Assembly (NCBI RefSeq): GCF_000224145.3
Contig: NC_020171.2
Location: forward strand, 817,391-881,390
Origin: Ciona intestinalis
Taxonomy: Eukaryota; Chordata; Ascidiacea; Phlebobranchia; Cionidae
DNA: 64,000 nucleotides
Direction of reading: 5' to 3'
Position numbers and translations under genes: made by a program. This document shows, piece by piece, positions 36,001-47,157 of the stretch. How positions within the stretch are numbered: the stretch's first letter is position 1; each line of letters starts with the position of its first letter. The notes beneath the pieces are model-generated. The model did not search any database, was not told the origin of the DNA, and saw only the letters and a list, made by a program, of their open reading frames with translations.

Positions 36001-39000
36001 AATAAGAAAATCATCGAGCTGCTGCCAAACCTAATAAGCTGACAGGTTGATTACAACATTTTAACACATGTACTGACAGTATTGCACTACAGACTGTCAG
36101 TTGTCTTTTGATTCGCATTTGTATTCCCAAAAGTAAATTTGATTACTTTCGTATTGCACATAATATCTATTATGACGTATCTATTGCGGCATGTTTTAGA
36201 ATGCTGCACATTGTTTTGATTTGATTTGACAAGATTTTGCAATTTCAAAGCAAATAATTAAAGTTGAACAGATCAATAGAACAAAATTGAATTTTGAATT
36301 GATAGTTAAGTGTCTTAGGACATCGATTTTTTATTACAACAATGCTATATTCGTAATATAACGTTAGAGTTTCAGAATATGATATGTACTACTGTAATGT
36401 GAGCATGAGCTGTATATAAATACACCATTTGTGTCTGATGCATAAGAAGACACCTATGATATAACTTGACAGTGCGCATGAGGTGTATAAACACAACGTC
36501 ACATATGTTTATTGTATGAGAAGACACCTATATGTTATAACTCGACAGCGGGCATTTGGTGCGTAGAAATCACATCATGCATTTCCGGTGTATAAAAGGG
36601 TACACATGGTATAACTTGACGGTGAACATAAGATATATTACCAAACTTTTCGTGCTATAGCATATTCGTTCATGCCATGACGTTAAAGGCTGATTCCCAG
36701 CATGCTATATAGCCATGGAAAGTTTCCTCAATTACCTTCCTAAAGTTAAGGTGTATATCTCAGATTATAAATATTAATGCAGACAGTCGTGTCAATATAA
36801 CTTTGCTAGCAGCCATGATTTTTAATGTATATTGACCCTTTAATAAGACTATCGCCTAAATCAATGAATGAAACCGTAGGTGAGCACATTTACGATGCTT
36901 TTTGTTTAATTTATTCATGAATTTCCGCTCCCCCTTCAATTTTAGCATGATAGCAGGCCAATTAAAACTTTATCTGTTGTATAAATGCATTCTTGGACGA
37001 AAAACTTTGGTACGAAATTCGGTATAAATCCGAGGCATGACGGCATGCCGACATGCCGATTTAAAATACGAAAACGTTGTAGAAAACAAACTTTAGATCA
37101 ATTTTTCTTCATATACATGTAAGCAGAAAAGCACTTATGGCTTAATAAGGGCTCTACCGTTTTGCGAACTTTATACTGAGCATCAATTAATAGCCAACTT
37201 TTTGTAAGCCAGTTTTCGAAACTGAATTTACCGCCCCGTTATGTAAGAGTCAATAAAATCGATACAACTTTTACTATAACCGTCAAACACTTTAACGGTG
37301 ATTTAGGTATTAAGAAGAAATGGCGTAGGATATTTGGCTATTGACATGTCGTTATAATTGTATTTGAACGAAAGATGTTTTCAATCAATCATTTAAAATG
37401 TGAATTTTGTTGTTGTCGGTATACAAGTTAATTTGTTTACCATTCAGCAAATTACGTGTTAAAAAACATCTACAAAGCACTTAATGTAGGTAATTTTAAG
37501 GAATAAACAAATTTGCACTTCGTTTTCCGATGTAATTAACATTTAAAACTATGTTTTTGTTGCGTAATATACAAAGTTCACCTATGGGCTGTATTCTGCG
37601 AAACATTGTTATTTTGCAAGCACTTTTAATGCGTTCAATTATCGTGATATGGGCGCGCACGAAACTCAGCAACTCAAATCGTGATCAAACATGTTTTTGA
37701 TCTTTACCGGAAACAGAATAACGCCTTTCAAAAAACAACAACATTTCTTTTGTGTTGGTTGGCCGATGGCCACCATGATTTATTACGTCATAATACTGAC
37801 CGAAACATCGATTACCGCGCGCAGTCGTTGTTTCACTTCACGTTCTTGCAACCGGAAGAAAGCGTTGCATCCGGCGCACACGTATCGGCATTCATTGTTA
37901 CGTCACAAACGCTGTGTTTCTTAGCCCAATCACGTTCGGATGTATTGTAGGACACGTGATATTTGCATCTTGGCGTAGCAGCGCAAGCTAAACAATCAAA
38001 TTTCTTATTACGTATAAAGAATCAAATTTTCTGAACGGTGTGCAGATATAAATGAATGTAACTTATGTATTATAACTTAAACATTCTGTATATTGTATGT
38101 GTCACATTTGAAAGCAAATCATCTTATTTCTTATATACCGTCTCTTTATGTCAAAATAGAACAACAAATATAGTTTACCCTAATAAAAACTCACATCTAT
38201 ACTGGTAAACTATATAGGTCAGCTTTAATGAAATTGCACACGTTTATGAAATTCCGTTAACCAAGGAAATTCTTCTTTACGATTCTTAACATTTGTTTGT
38301 TTGTTTGCATATACTTATGCATATGTACCTTGTATTGTAGTTATATGTTTGTATTGGTTACAATGTATGACTCACCTAATTTAACATCCTTTTGCATAAA
38401 CAAATGACTGTCCTTTATTTATCCTGTTGACTTCAATTAGGATGTATATACACTACATACGGAATCGAATAACAAACTGTATTATGTTCATTATTCATAG
38501 ACGAACGTGTTTGTATATACACATGTTTATGATGATACAGAAAAATTTGATTACAAATTGTCCTGGCAGTTTTTTAACTATCCAATGCATTGAATTACAA
38601 AGTTAGATTGTATACTTTACTAGGAAAACACGTGAAGATTTAGTTGTTTAAAAAGGGCCTATACACTGTAAGTTAAATATTACGACCATTATATTGCCTG
38701 GTGTATCTGTTCAATGGAATTGTTATTTAATTGTTTCAAAACGTGTTCGGTCTTTTATTTTAAATTGGAAAAGTGCAAACATTACTGTATTTTTGTGCTT
38801 AGGTAATTTTTGTTTAATTATCAAACTGTTCAAGTTATAATAAAACGAGAAGTTTTTCAAACCATATATTTTATAAATCAATTGATTTCGCCTGACTGTT
38901 TGCTATGAATTGAGTTCAGAATTCGAAGTCCTCACAAAGATTTTTTTCTTTTTTTTTTGTTTCCGTTTTTTTTACCATGACGCCTTCGCACCCACGAAGA

Positions 39001-42000
39001 GTTATTTTGAAACTTTTCCAAAAACTTCCGAAAAACAGTTCAATAACCACGAAGTAACATATGCGGTTTAGGTTCTTTTAAATAAAATGATTTAAAATAC
39101 AAACTTCAAATCATTATATCGACAAAACGTCTCTTGAAGAATCGAACTATGCTTAACAAAGTCGGAAGGTTTATTATTCTTTTTATTTTGTTTTAGCCAG
39201 AGGAATTACCGTTTCCAATTTTTTACTTAAGTTTCAGGTGTTGTTTTAATGCAGTCGTGTAATCCAATTACCCGTTACATTGAATTAAGTATCCGCCAAA
39301 TTCGAGGAATTTTCTATCTTGCCAGTTTTGAATTGATAATGCGGTTTACCGTAGCTCAAAAACAATCATAATTTTGGAAATGATTCGTCTAACTAAATTA
39401 TTTTAAATAGCGGGCAATGCTGACATTAATATTAATTTATTATTTAATTAGGAATAGTAGGCTATGTTTTCTAAAATAGCTCTCCTGGCATTTATTTGCG
39501 TACCGACGTTTCGACGTCGCGTAAAGGTCCCTTCGTGAACCTATTTCTATAAAACACATATATACGTCCAAGCACTATATATGATACGAACCAGGTTGCA
39601 AAAATTTACCTTTAGCCCTAAAGCGTAGCAGTGCCATTTTAACCAAGAAGGTTTTAATGTCTTTCCATTTTAAAAACCTCATTATTTTACAATATTCCTA
39701 TTTTGTATAACCCTGTTTTATTCCAGCTCCGAACACGACGACGTACGATGATCGTATGCCTTGTTGTATGGCTGGCAGCAGGTTGCATGACCATACCAAT
39801 ACTAATGTATGCTCGTACAGAGAAAGTGGTGGACCGAACCATCTGTCGTCTCATGTTCCCTGGTTATGTGAAGTTTAATGAATCGGAAACTTATATTTTT
39901 GTGTAAGTGGACGTAATAGTAACTGGCCCCTATGATTTATCTTACCCAATCTATATTCTGATAAATTAAGAAAAAAATGAATGAATAAAGGAATGAATGA
40001 ATGAATGAATGAATGAATGAATGAATATAGGAATAGCGCCTTATTTATTCTTGTGTGGTGGGCAACAGCAGTCATTATAACACGATTATAATATGGTGTG
40101 AATATGTAACCCATTTTTTTTAACTAAACAACTCCATTCAAAAGACTTTAAACATTGTTACATTACCTTGTGTTTCCAAAATCCATACACCACAAATTGT
40201 ACTCAAATTTAAAAAAGCGCAATACAATGTGTATTTGTGTATATATACATGTATATGCATTTCACATTACTTGTGTATGGAGTACAATATATAATGGCTT
40301 ATTTATCCTTGCGGGGAATACCACTGGTGCCCTACTGCTTCTTGTACTTGCAGTTACTCTAATATTACGACCAATAAATGTTTGTTAAATCAATATTCAT
40401 CACAGGGCTTCTGACTATGAACTTGTACCCGAAATTGAATCAACCACAGCTTTTGATGAAGGTCTTTTCACTGACGATGGGGTCACCGCTCAAGGTAATG
40501 TCACACACAGTTCTAAATTGAATTGTAATTAAATATAGTAGGGTGGGTGAAGACGGGACACCTTGGGCACATAATATCTAAATGACCGTGTTTTAAACAA
40601 TGGTCTATGGGAGTCGTGAGGATACGGTTTTATAATTCTTTGAATGTTCTTTGTTTACTACCAAACGGGGCGAGAAAATAGAATACAAATGTTCTATCTC
40701 CCCCCACCCTACAGATCTATATTGAATTGTAATTAAATATATTGCACTGCTTGTTATTGGCAGTACATAACACATCAAGAGTTCACGTCCGATGTCAAAT
40801 ATTAACACAATTTGTTTTATTATGTTTATTAGGTCTCTGATATTGCCTATGACTGCTGTTTATTAGACATGTGTTCGCATTACGTAGGTTTATTAACTTG
40901 TAATTTGTTTCTATATGGGTGATGTCTTATACGGCGATACACGCCAAAAAACGGGGAGACATAGAACGCTACTGTATACCATTGTGGGCGTGTGTGTTCT
41001 TGGGCAAATTACTTAACTGCAATTCCTCCAATCCAGTTTTCCCTTATGTTAATACTTGCACAATAAAAACATTAATCTAAAGAGTTATCTACATGGTAGC
41101 TGGTATATGCAGATACCGAGATACGTACGGGGTGTATGCAATGAAAATCCGGTGTTATAACGACTGTCGTTTTTTCGCCACACGAGGATAAACAAGTTTT
41201 TTTTTCAATATTTTAACTTCTTTACAGACGATAACTTCGAGACCGAGACTGTAGACGCCACGAGCAAGCCAGTGTTTCCAGTTTACAATCACGACTACAA
41301 CAGAGGCCGGGAATCACTGTTTAACACCAACGATAGCTTTCTGTTTGGCAACAATCAAAGTCATGAATACACATGTTCGCATAAACATCAGAAGAAGGTG
41401 TACAAAACATGGCTTGTGGTTGATTTTGTCGTTGGATTTGTTCTACCTTTTATAGTGATAAGTAAGTTTATAGTACTATGGGGTAAGATGAGACAACATT
41501 AGCACATTTATATAGTCTTGCCACTATTTAGCATCGAATCTGGTACCTTTTAGGCCACGGCGCTGGACTATTAAATTAAATTTATAACAAAAATACCAAA
41601 TATTTTCGTTTTTTAATATTTTTTTTTATACCAGCAATCAGTTATGTAATGATTGTAAAACGGCTCCAAACATCCGAAGACAAGATTGCAAACATGACTG
41701 GGAAACGTACTATAAGCATGAGGAAGCGTGTAACACGTATGGTGGCTGTACTAGTGGTATGCTTCGTCGTATGTTGGCTGCCAAACCATCTCTTTACATT
41801 GGCTAAGATACGAGGTAAGTATTTGGGACTTTTGAGCCTTTTTTAGGCTAAAATTGAGCCTTTTTTGTATGTTTGTTGTGTTTTTACGTCATTTTGGAAT
41901 TGATTTTTAATATGACCCCCAGCTCTTCTTTATATGCATATGGTAACAAGTTCTTCTCTTATCTACAAAGGAATAAGATGGAACATGTTTATAGTATCTT

Positions 42001-45000
42001 TTCTCGTCCCATTTGGTAGTAAACAAAAATTATTTACAGATTTATGTACACAAAGCCCTTTATTCTAAAAAAGCGTTATTAAATATTTAAAACAAGATAA
42101 AAAAGTATGGGATTCAGGTGCTAACAGTAGCCCATCTTACCCACAGTACTGTATTATGATTATATTTCTATAATTTTTTAGGACTTGACCTTTCTGTGAC
42201 ACCTTGCTACGGAATCGAGCATTTTCTTGTGGCGTTTAGTTTCTCGAACGCCGCAATCAACCCGATACTGTACAGCTTCTTGAGTCATAACTTCACAACA
42301 AGGTTTCGGGATAGTGTAGCAATGGCTCGCAGAAGAATGGGTCGCAAAGGAAGCATGGCGACTGGAGTACACCAACAGGGCGGAACACATAGTGGCGACC
42401 ACCAGGTAAGAAGCTTATTTAAAACAGAACACCTAACAATTATTAAAATCACCCACTAAGTTACATACGCGGTAACTCGTAAGCGGGCAAGAGGTGTATG
42501 AAACAATACATAGCGAGTTATAACGGCTCTTGCCCCGTCACGCGAGGATAAATAAGCTACATTCATTTTTATACGGTGATTTTCGTTTATATATCTCGCT
42601 GATTGTTTACTATTAATACCCTTCCAATTGTAACCGATAAGGTTTTAATAGCCCATAAGATATAGCACTTTAGGATAGTACGTTTTCATTCTCTTTTCGT
42701 ACCGTATGAAAGTAAACAAAGAATATTTAAAAGATTAAATTAGCGTTTGTACATTTTGACATACAATATAGGTACCATAAAGTTTCCCTTTCGTGTTAAA
42801 CTATCAAAAAAGCTTTATCACGTAATGCTATACACTTGTACCTCAATTTAGGCTGGACAAATTTGCATAAAATAAAATATAAATTATTAACAGAAAAAAA
42901 AACATTAAGAGCATACGGTTTTGAGAAATGCACTATAAGGTATAAGAAGTTCATTTTAATTTTTCAATTAAATTGGGCAAAGATAGAAATTCACATGAAG
43001 AAATAACGAATTCCAATCTTGCCCGACGTATTGGGCCACTTAAATCAATATGGCAACAAATTAAGTGACAAAATGTCGATATAAGCACACTTGGAAAGAC
43101 ACCGTTGATAAGTATGCCAAGATTTTGTGCAGTGATATTAAAACTCTTGCAGAAATGATTTCAAAAATAATATTCGCGGATTTTTCATCTGAATTTTAAA
43201 ATCTGAAAAATTCAATTTCGGTCATTTGAGTCTCGCTTTACGTTTTACTTGTTTGTAGAAAAACATTTAGTTGCATACGCGAGTCGCAGACCACGTTTAC
43301 AATAGTAATAGTAGAGTGGGGGAAGATGGGACACATTTAACACATAGTATCCAAATAGCCTGATCGTGTTTTAAACAATTAACAACGGTATATCGAAGTC
43401 GTGAAGATACAGTTTTATAATTCATTGAATGTTCTTTGTTTACTACTAAATAAAAAGAGAAAACTAAACGAAAAGGTGTCCCATCTTTCCATACCCCACT
43501 ATACATCATAATTGTTTTTGATTTACTTTTGACACCTTCATGTCATCTGATAATTTTTTACACTTCGCAAAAATTTGATCTGAATTTTAAATAGAAAGTA
43601 ACTTATTCATACTTGAATGGTGGGGTAATCGATGTATCGTTATGGTACGGGTTTTAACGCGGGTGGTTCATTACAACACGGGTGTTCTGATTTCCACACC
43701 TCGTCCCCGCTTACGCGAGTTTAGACAGCCTATTAGTGACCACTGGATTAGACCAAATTCTTGCCCAAAGACACATATTCTCCTAATGGCAGCAGTAGTG
43801 CTTTAAAAGCCTTGCACCTATAACTCAAGAAGTCTAGAGGCATGCGCGCAAACCACTGCGCCATGCCCTCTATACATTTTAACGTTTCGGATACATACAC
43901 AGCCTATATAATTTTGATACTTTTAAACATCTATATTCAACTTTTTTTTTATTGTAGAATTTCACCAAACGCTTGAGCAACTTTGTTGGTGTAAGAAGAC
44001 TGAGCCGAGGTTCAGGAGGTGGCGAGGTCGAGTACCACGGCGGGGGGTCAGGTAACGGACAAAGTGATTATGCTAAAAAGCATAAGTTTTCCTTTCCACT
44101 GAGAGAGATAGCTGGAAAACGATCTCAAAAAGATTCAAACGGTTACAGTGAAACAGAGCCGGTAAGTGTATTAAGTTTTAAATTACATTAGTTCTGAAAT
44201 TAAAGCAAAAAGTTGAGTCTTAATTAAACCCTTAAGCCAGGAGACGCTTGAAACAGAACACTCGTGTTATTACATAAATTTTATATTTAATTCATTTGGT
44301 TTCTTTATAAATGGCGTCTTTAGTTGGTGTAACGAAATATAGGAAATCAGAGCAAAACGACCGATGTTATAGCACGCCAATGATAAAATAAATGAACAAG
44401 TAGTAATTTATAGTTTGTTCACAACGCATGCGTCTCATGATCAATGCCGAATAAACAGTAACCATTCCATACAGGACTATATTTAAACTTATTCAGTGGG
44501 CAACCGAAAATGGATTTATTGCCTATATTCCTATATCGTCTATACGAATCCAGATTTGTTTACATGCTATATAATCCTTTGGGGTTTGATCACGTGTGGC
44601 TAGTTTCTCTTTACTTTCTGGCCACCACAACAATAAAATACGCACACAACAACGTATTGAACTGGATGGCCCGGGTCGTTAACCCTTTTACCGGTTGACA
44701 CTCATTGACAAGTACAGACGTTTAATTCGCTAGTATTGTAACGTGGGGTGAGATTGGACATCATTTGCACACAATATCTAAATAACCTTATCGTGTTTTA
44801 AACAATTAACAACGGTATTTTAGAATCGTAGGAAAAACGGTTATAGAGTAGGGTGGGGGAGGATGGGACATTTTCATTCTATTTTGTCGTCCCATTCGGT
44901 AGTAAACAAAGAACATTCAAACAGTTATAAAACCGTATGATAACAACTCCCATAAACTGTTGTTAATTATTTTAAACTCGATCAGAATATTTGGATATCA

Positions 45001-45852
45001 TGTGCTAAAGCTAAAGGTCTCACTCCACCATATAGGTACATTTACTGTATAGGAAACGGTGTTAAAAATATTGTTGATATCAAGATTGTTTATCTGTTTA
45101 CAGAGAATCTATTACTCGTCATGTCCTTGTTTACATTTATAAATCACCAAACAATAATGTTTCATGCTAAGTATGTTAACAGCATGAATCATAAGTTTAC
45201 TTTTACACGTTTGATTTATTTCAAACATGTTGAGTCAGTCTGTTTGTTTGGTTTAAAGGGCGTTTCTCTGTAACACTATCTGCAACCATATACGTATTTC
45301 CGTATTGTATTTGAATATTGATCTATTTCAGCTTAAGATTGACCTTTACAATGTTATAACACGACAGTGAGTACGAGGTGTATGAACACACCATACTTGT
45401 ATAGGACATACATGTTATAGTACTGTAAGGGAAGATGGGACACCTTTCGTATGTTATATTCAAATATTCTGATCGTGTTTCAAACAATGAACAGCGGTCT
45501 ATACTCTATGTGTATGGGGATACGGTTTTATAATTATTAAACGTTACTACCAAATGGGACGAAAAAACAGAATGAAAAGATGTCCCATCCTTTCCCACCC
45601 TACTATATAACTTGACAGTGTGCATCAGGTGTATGAATGCGCCACATTTTAAAGTGTATTAATACCCTTGCTATAACTAGACTACAACAAATGCTATCAA
45701 TGTTATAAACGTAACTAAAAGAAAATATATCTTACTTTTACATACCCTATTGTTTTTAATACCAGGCAAAGACGGAGAATGAAAGCCGCACCAACCAAAC
45801 TGAATGTACACGAGTGTTACTAGAGTCTCGCAAGGAGACACACGAATGCTAA
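33066..45852 (+). CDS. Rhodopsin-family GPCR, peptide-receptor type, with long acidic ectodomain
   Basis: Ten phase-matched exons: 33066-33534, 34623-34739, 35283-35401, 39727-39902, 40406-40494, 41228-41461, 41635-41814, 42182-42405, 43958-44161 and 45766-45852; 632 aa. A signal peptide (MKTVFIFTLL plus a Leu run) and a ~100-aa Asp/Glu-rich ectodomain precede TM1 (N143 in GLIANG). Class A marks: LAIAD (D172) in TM2, WSFGAFTC (C198) at TM3, DRY (222-224), the loop-2 cysteine C275, CWLP (448-451) and NPILY (488-492). TM3-4 (MSVDRYVAVAYS, then VVWLAAGCMTIPILMYAR) and TM6-7 most resemble somatostatin/opioid/galanin-type peptide receptors that couple to Gi. Loop 2 is ~119 aa (266-384), with two exons devoted to it, against about 25-30 aa in relatives. 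The tail is long and Ser/basic-rich (MARRRMGRKGS). I start at ATG 33066; the frame is open slightly further up but with no other ATG. The ligand cannot be named. Confidence 0.9.
33717..33906 (-). mobile_element. MITE in GPCR intron 1
   Basis: CAGTGGGTTGGGGTATGATG to CATCTTACACCCACAATACT; second-subfamily ends, interior shortened. It is one of two copies in this 1.1-kb intron. Confidence 0.7.
33981..34175 (-). mobile_element. MITE in GPCR intron 1, well preserved
   Basis: TGTAGTAGGATGGGGAAGAT to CCTTCCCCCACCCCACTATA; the full interior is present in reverse orientation. Confidence 0.88.
34438..34501. repeat. Strong inverted repeat (hairpin) in GPCR intron 1
   Basis: Arms 34438-34459 and 34481-34501 pair almost perfectly (AATATAATAAAACCAG against CTGGTTTTATTATATT), with a 21-nt loop. 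The right arm is also the pyrimidine tract of the acceptor at 34502-34503. It is not part of the MITE or SINE families here. Confidence 0.75.
34504..34579 (+). other. Possible frameshifting (poison) exon of the GPCR
   Basis: An open 76-nt segment between TATATTTTCTCAG and AG|GTAAGC. Entered in the phase of GPCR exon 1 it reads DMFSMLLNVSQRKTSEGGYL and leaves in phase 2, while exon 2 needs phase 1, so inclusion would destroy the reading frame of TM2 onward. The remaining intron to exon 2 is only 43 nt. It may be a chance exon or an alternative first exon. Confidence 0.3.
35402..39726. other. Large GPCR intron 3
   Basis: A 4.3-kb intron nearly free of MITEs, unlike the rest of the gene. It holds a three-unit minisatellite (36419-36640) and a CG-richer stretch at 37640-37960 with open frames but no recognisable protein. 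Otherwise AT-rich unique sequence. Confidence 0.5.
36419..36640 (+). repeat. Minisatellite, ~75-bp units
   Basis: Three diverged units, each with AAGACACCTAT or GGGTACACATGG, then TATAACTTGACAGTG-like, then CGCATGAGGTGTATAA-like words. Related units occur at 45355-45420/45610-45660 and 51895-52015. Confidence 0.7.
39975..40026 (+). repeat. (AATG)n microsatellite in GPCR intron 4
   Basis: About eleven tetramers GAATGAATGAATGAATGAAT with one interruption (AAAGG). Starts ~70 bp after exon 4. Confidence 0.95.
40537..40713 (+). mobile_element. MITE in GPCR intron 5
   Basis: TAGTAGGGTGGGTGAAGACG to TATCTCCCCCCACCCTACAG. It begins ~40 bp after exon 5; the adjacent word TTGAATTGTAATTAAATATA occurs on both sides of the element (40518-40536 and 40724-40742), so the flanks may be a local duplication. 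Confidence 0.85.
40915..41205 (+). repeat. SINE in GPCR intron 5
   Basis: CCATTGTGGGCGTGTGTGTT, CTTGGGCAAATTACTTAACT, TGGTAGCTGGTATATGCAGA (diverged GTAACTCGTAAGC region) and GTTATAACGACTGTCGTTTT, with the CACACGAGGATAAACAAG tail. Confidence 0.7.
41970..42156 (-). mobile_element. MITE in GPCR intron 7
   Basis: AGGAATAAGATGGAACATGT to CCATCTTACCCACAGTACTG. Ends ~25 bp before the TM7 exon, so it overlaps the branch-point zone. A left-end relic of another copy is at 41469-41510 directly on the exon 6 donor side. Confidence 0.7.
42440..42575 (+). repeat. SINE 3' part in GPCR intron 8
   Basis: AAATCACCCACTAAGTTACA, CGCGGTAACTCGTAAGCGGG, CAAGAGGTGTATGAAACAAT, GTTATAACGGCTCTTGCC and a tail CACGCGAGGATAAATAAG. 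A MITE relic follows at 42660-42755. Confidence 0.7.
43309..43504 (+). mobile_element. MITE in GPCR intron 8
   Basis: TAGTAGAGTGGGGGAAGATG to CCATCTTTCCATACCCCACT; full length, interior intact. Confidence 0.85.
43640..43875 (-). repeat. SINE copy with intact tRNA-like head, reverse
   Basis: The minus strand begins GAGGGCATGGCGCAGTGGTT, which contains a perfect pol III A box (TGGCGCAGTGG), and continues through GAGTTATAGGTGCAAGGC (degenerate B box) into the body. This copy defines the 5' end of the family. Total ~230 bp. Confidence 0.75.
44737..45033. mobile_element. Two MITEs in tail-to-tail contact, GPCR intron 9
   Basis: A plus-oriented copy (44737-44848, GTAACGTGGGGTGAGATTGG, truncated in its interior) is joined directly to a minus-oriented copy (44849-45033, AGAGTAGGGTGGGGGAGGAT to CTCACTCCACCATATA). 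Confidence 0.75.
45355..45660 (+). repeat. Minisatellite interrupted by a MITE
   Basis: Unit words GTTATAACACGACAGTGAGT and ACGAGGTGTATGAACACACC lie left of a full-length MITE (45417-45609, TAGTACTGTAAGGGAAGATG to TTTCCCACCCTACTATA), and TAACTTGACAGTGTGCATCA, AGGTGTATGAATGCGC lie right of it. Removing the MITE restores one continuous unit. Confidence 0.8.
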
Positions 45853-46843
45853 CTTCCACTTTAAACATACAGCGTAGCCTGTATACTGTTCTATCCTAAG
45901 ACTTTCGACTGAGTTGACCTCAGTCGCATTATGACTGCACAAGTACTTTGTTTGAAATGATACGAATGTTCCTATTTTTCTCGTTCCTTCCGTTTTGTAC
46001 ATAATTTATTGTAATTATATAACCACCGCCTAAAAAGATGTTTTAAAACCACTTCTTCAAATCAGAAACGTGATTTAACTTTTAAATCAAGTTGGTATAT
46101 TGCAGTAACACAGTATTTAGTGTTTACCAGTTGGCCCTGCTTTATTTTTTACTAAAACACTGCAAAATTTTACAATTATGTCGATTTTAGTGCATGTTAG
46201 TTTAACAGCTGCCGATAAAGTGTTTTTTCATTCGAGTAAGAATTCATGGTATTAAAATTTACTTTGCATTGATGTTTTAATTTGTTTGTCTATATTTTGG
46301 ATGATTCTAACTTTTATGTACGTAGAAAATAACGGTAACGAAGTGTTTATTTAGATTTGACTGAAAAATACGTCATGTCCGATTTAGTTAGTTTATAAAG
46401 GTTTATTTAAAATCGGACAGGCTACTTTATGGAAATTGACCGATGATAACTTAAACACATAAAAAGCTGGAATGAGTACACTGATTTGTGACCTAAATAT
46501 TACTCCCCCGTTTTATAAGTTTTTTATGAAAATGTGTGACATTTCTATTAAGTACCGCGGGGATTTCCCGCGTTCGAAGATTTGGCTTGTTTATTTTCAC
46601 GTGTTTAAGAAAAAGCCATTTAAAACGTTTCAAAACAGAACAGTTATCAAATGTATTATGTAAAAATGCAGTTGAGTATATGAGTAAGCCAGTAGTACAT
46701 AATATAAACCATACCCTCGGTCTGGAGCCACAAATACTTAAAACAAATACGGCTAATACTTTTTGTAATATTCTAGTAACAAAACCTGATTTTTAAACAT
46801 ATTTGGCCCATTTTAGAGTTGTAAAGTATGAATTGTTTCTAGT
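45853..46843. other. Intergenic region GPCR to SMIM4
   Basis: GPCR 3' UTR followed by AT-rich unique DNA. Open stretches at 46472-46796 have two overlapping frames, no Kozak context and no known match, so I treat them as chance. The acceptor-like GGCCCATTTTAG at 46805-46816 lies 28 nt before the SMIM4 ATG and is a candidate spliced-leader site. Confidence 0.4.
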
Positions 46844-47104
46844 ATGACGTTTATTGGTCGACTGGTCCAGACATTTCTTTACTACTACCCAATAAAAAGA
46901 CAAAGCCCATACAAATTCGTTCCACTGTTTTTTGCCATTGGAGCGTCTGTGGAGTGGGTTATGATAAAAGTTCCGGCTGCAGGACGAGGTGAAACATTTT
47001 ACGACGTTTGGAGAAGAAATAGATCAGAAAAAGAATACAAGCAGAGAATAATTGAAGAGAAATTTCAAGAAGCAATTAAAGCAAAAGAAAACTGTGAAAA
47101 TTAA
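46844..47104 (+). CDS. UQCC5: SMIM4/UQCC5, mitochondrial complex III assembly microprotein
   Basis: A single-exon frame of 86 aa. It matches human SMIM4 (about 70 aa) across its length: a basic N-terminus (RLVQTFLYYYPIKR), the block YKFVPLFFAIGASVEWVMIK (human YRFLPFFFVLGGTMEWIMIK) with the single inner-membrane segment at ~23-42, then GETFYDVWRRNRSEKEYKQR (human QETFYDVYRRKASERQYQRR). SMIM4 is a mitochondrial inner-membrane factor needed for making or inserting cytochrome b and assembling complex III. The Lys/Glu-rich C-terminal helix (EEKFQEAIKAKENCEN) is longer than in human. The start has an AGTATG context. An AATAAA (47152-47157) follows the stop by 48 nt, and BRAWNIN begins 240 bp downstream on the same strand. 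Confidence 0.92.
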   Translation: MTFIGRLVQTFLYYYPIKRQSPYKFVPLFFAIGASVEWVMIKVPAAGRGETFYDVWRRNRSEKEYKQRIIEEKFQEAIKAKENCEN

Positions 47105-47151
47105 TAAGCATATATTTGGCTTGTCTTAAACTGCATTAAACACTTAATTTA

Positions 47152-47157
47152 AATAAA
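47152..47157 (+). terminator. Polyadenylation signal of SMIM4
   Basis: AATAAA in TTTAAATAAATTACC, 48 nt after the TAA. About 55 nt further on, a TTTTTTTAG acceptor-like site (AG 47213-47214) could be where a spliced leader joins the downstream BRAWNIN message. Confidence 0.55.

Noticed and set aside
37681..37950. 89-aa and 77-aa overlapping frames in the GPCR intron
   Set aside because: Both are open because of locally higher GC; neither resembles a protein or has consistent splice sites. Kept only as a possible regulatory island.
39975..40026. Array-like AATG repeats considered as CRISPR or satellite
   Set aside because: Simple tetranucleotide microsatellite without spacers; the genome is animal.
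46472..46796. Overlapping 63-aa and 86-aa open frames upstream of SMIM4
   Set aside because: Two frames of the same DNA, AT-driven composition, no known similarity.
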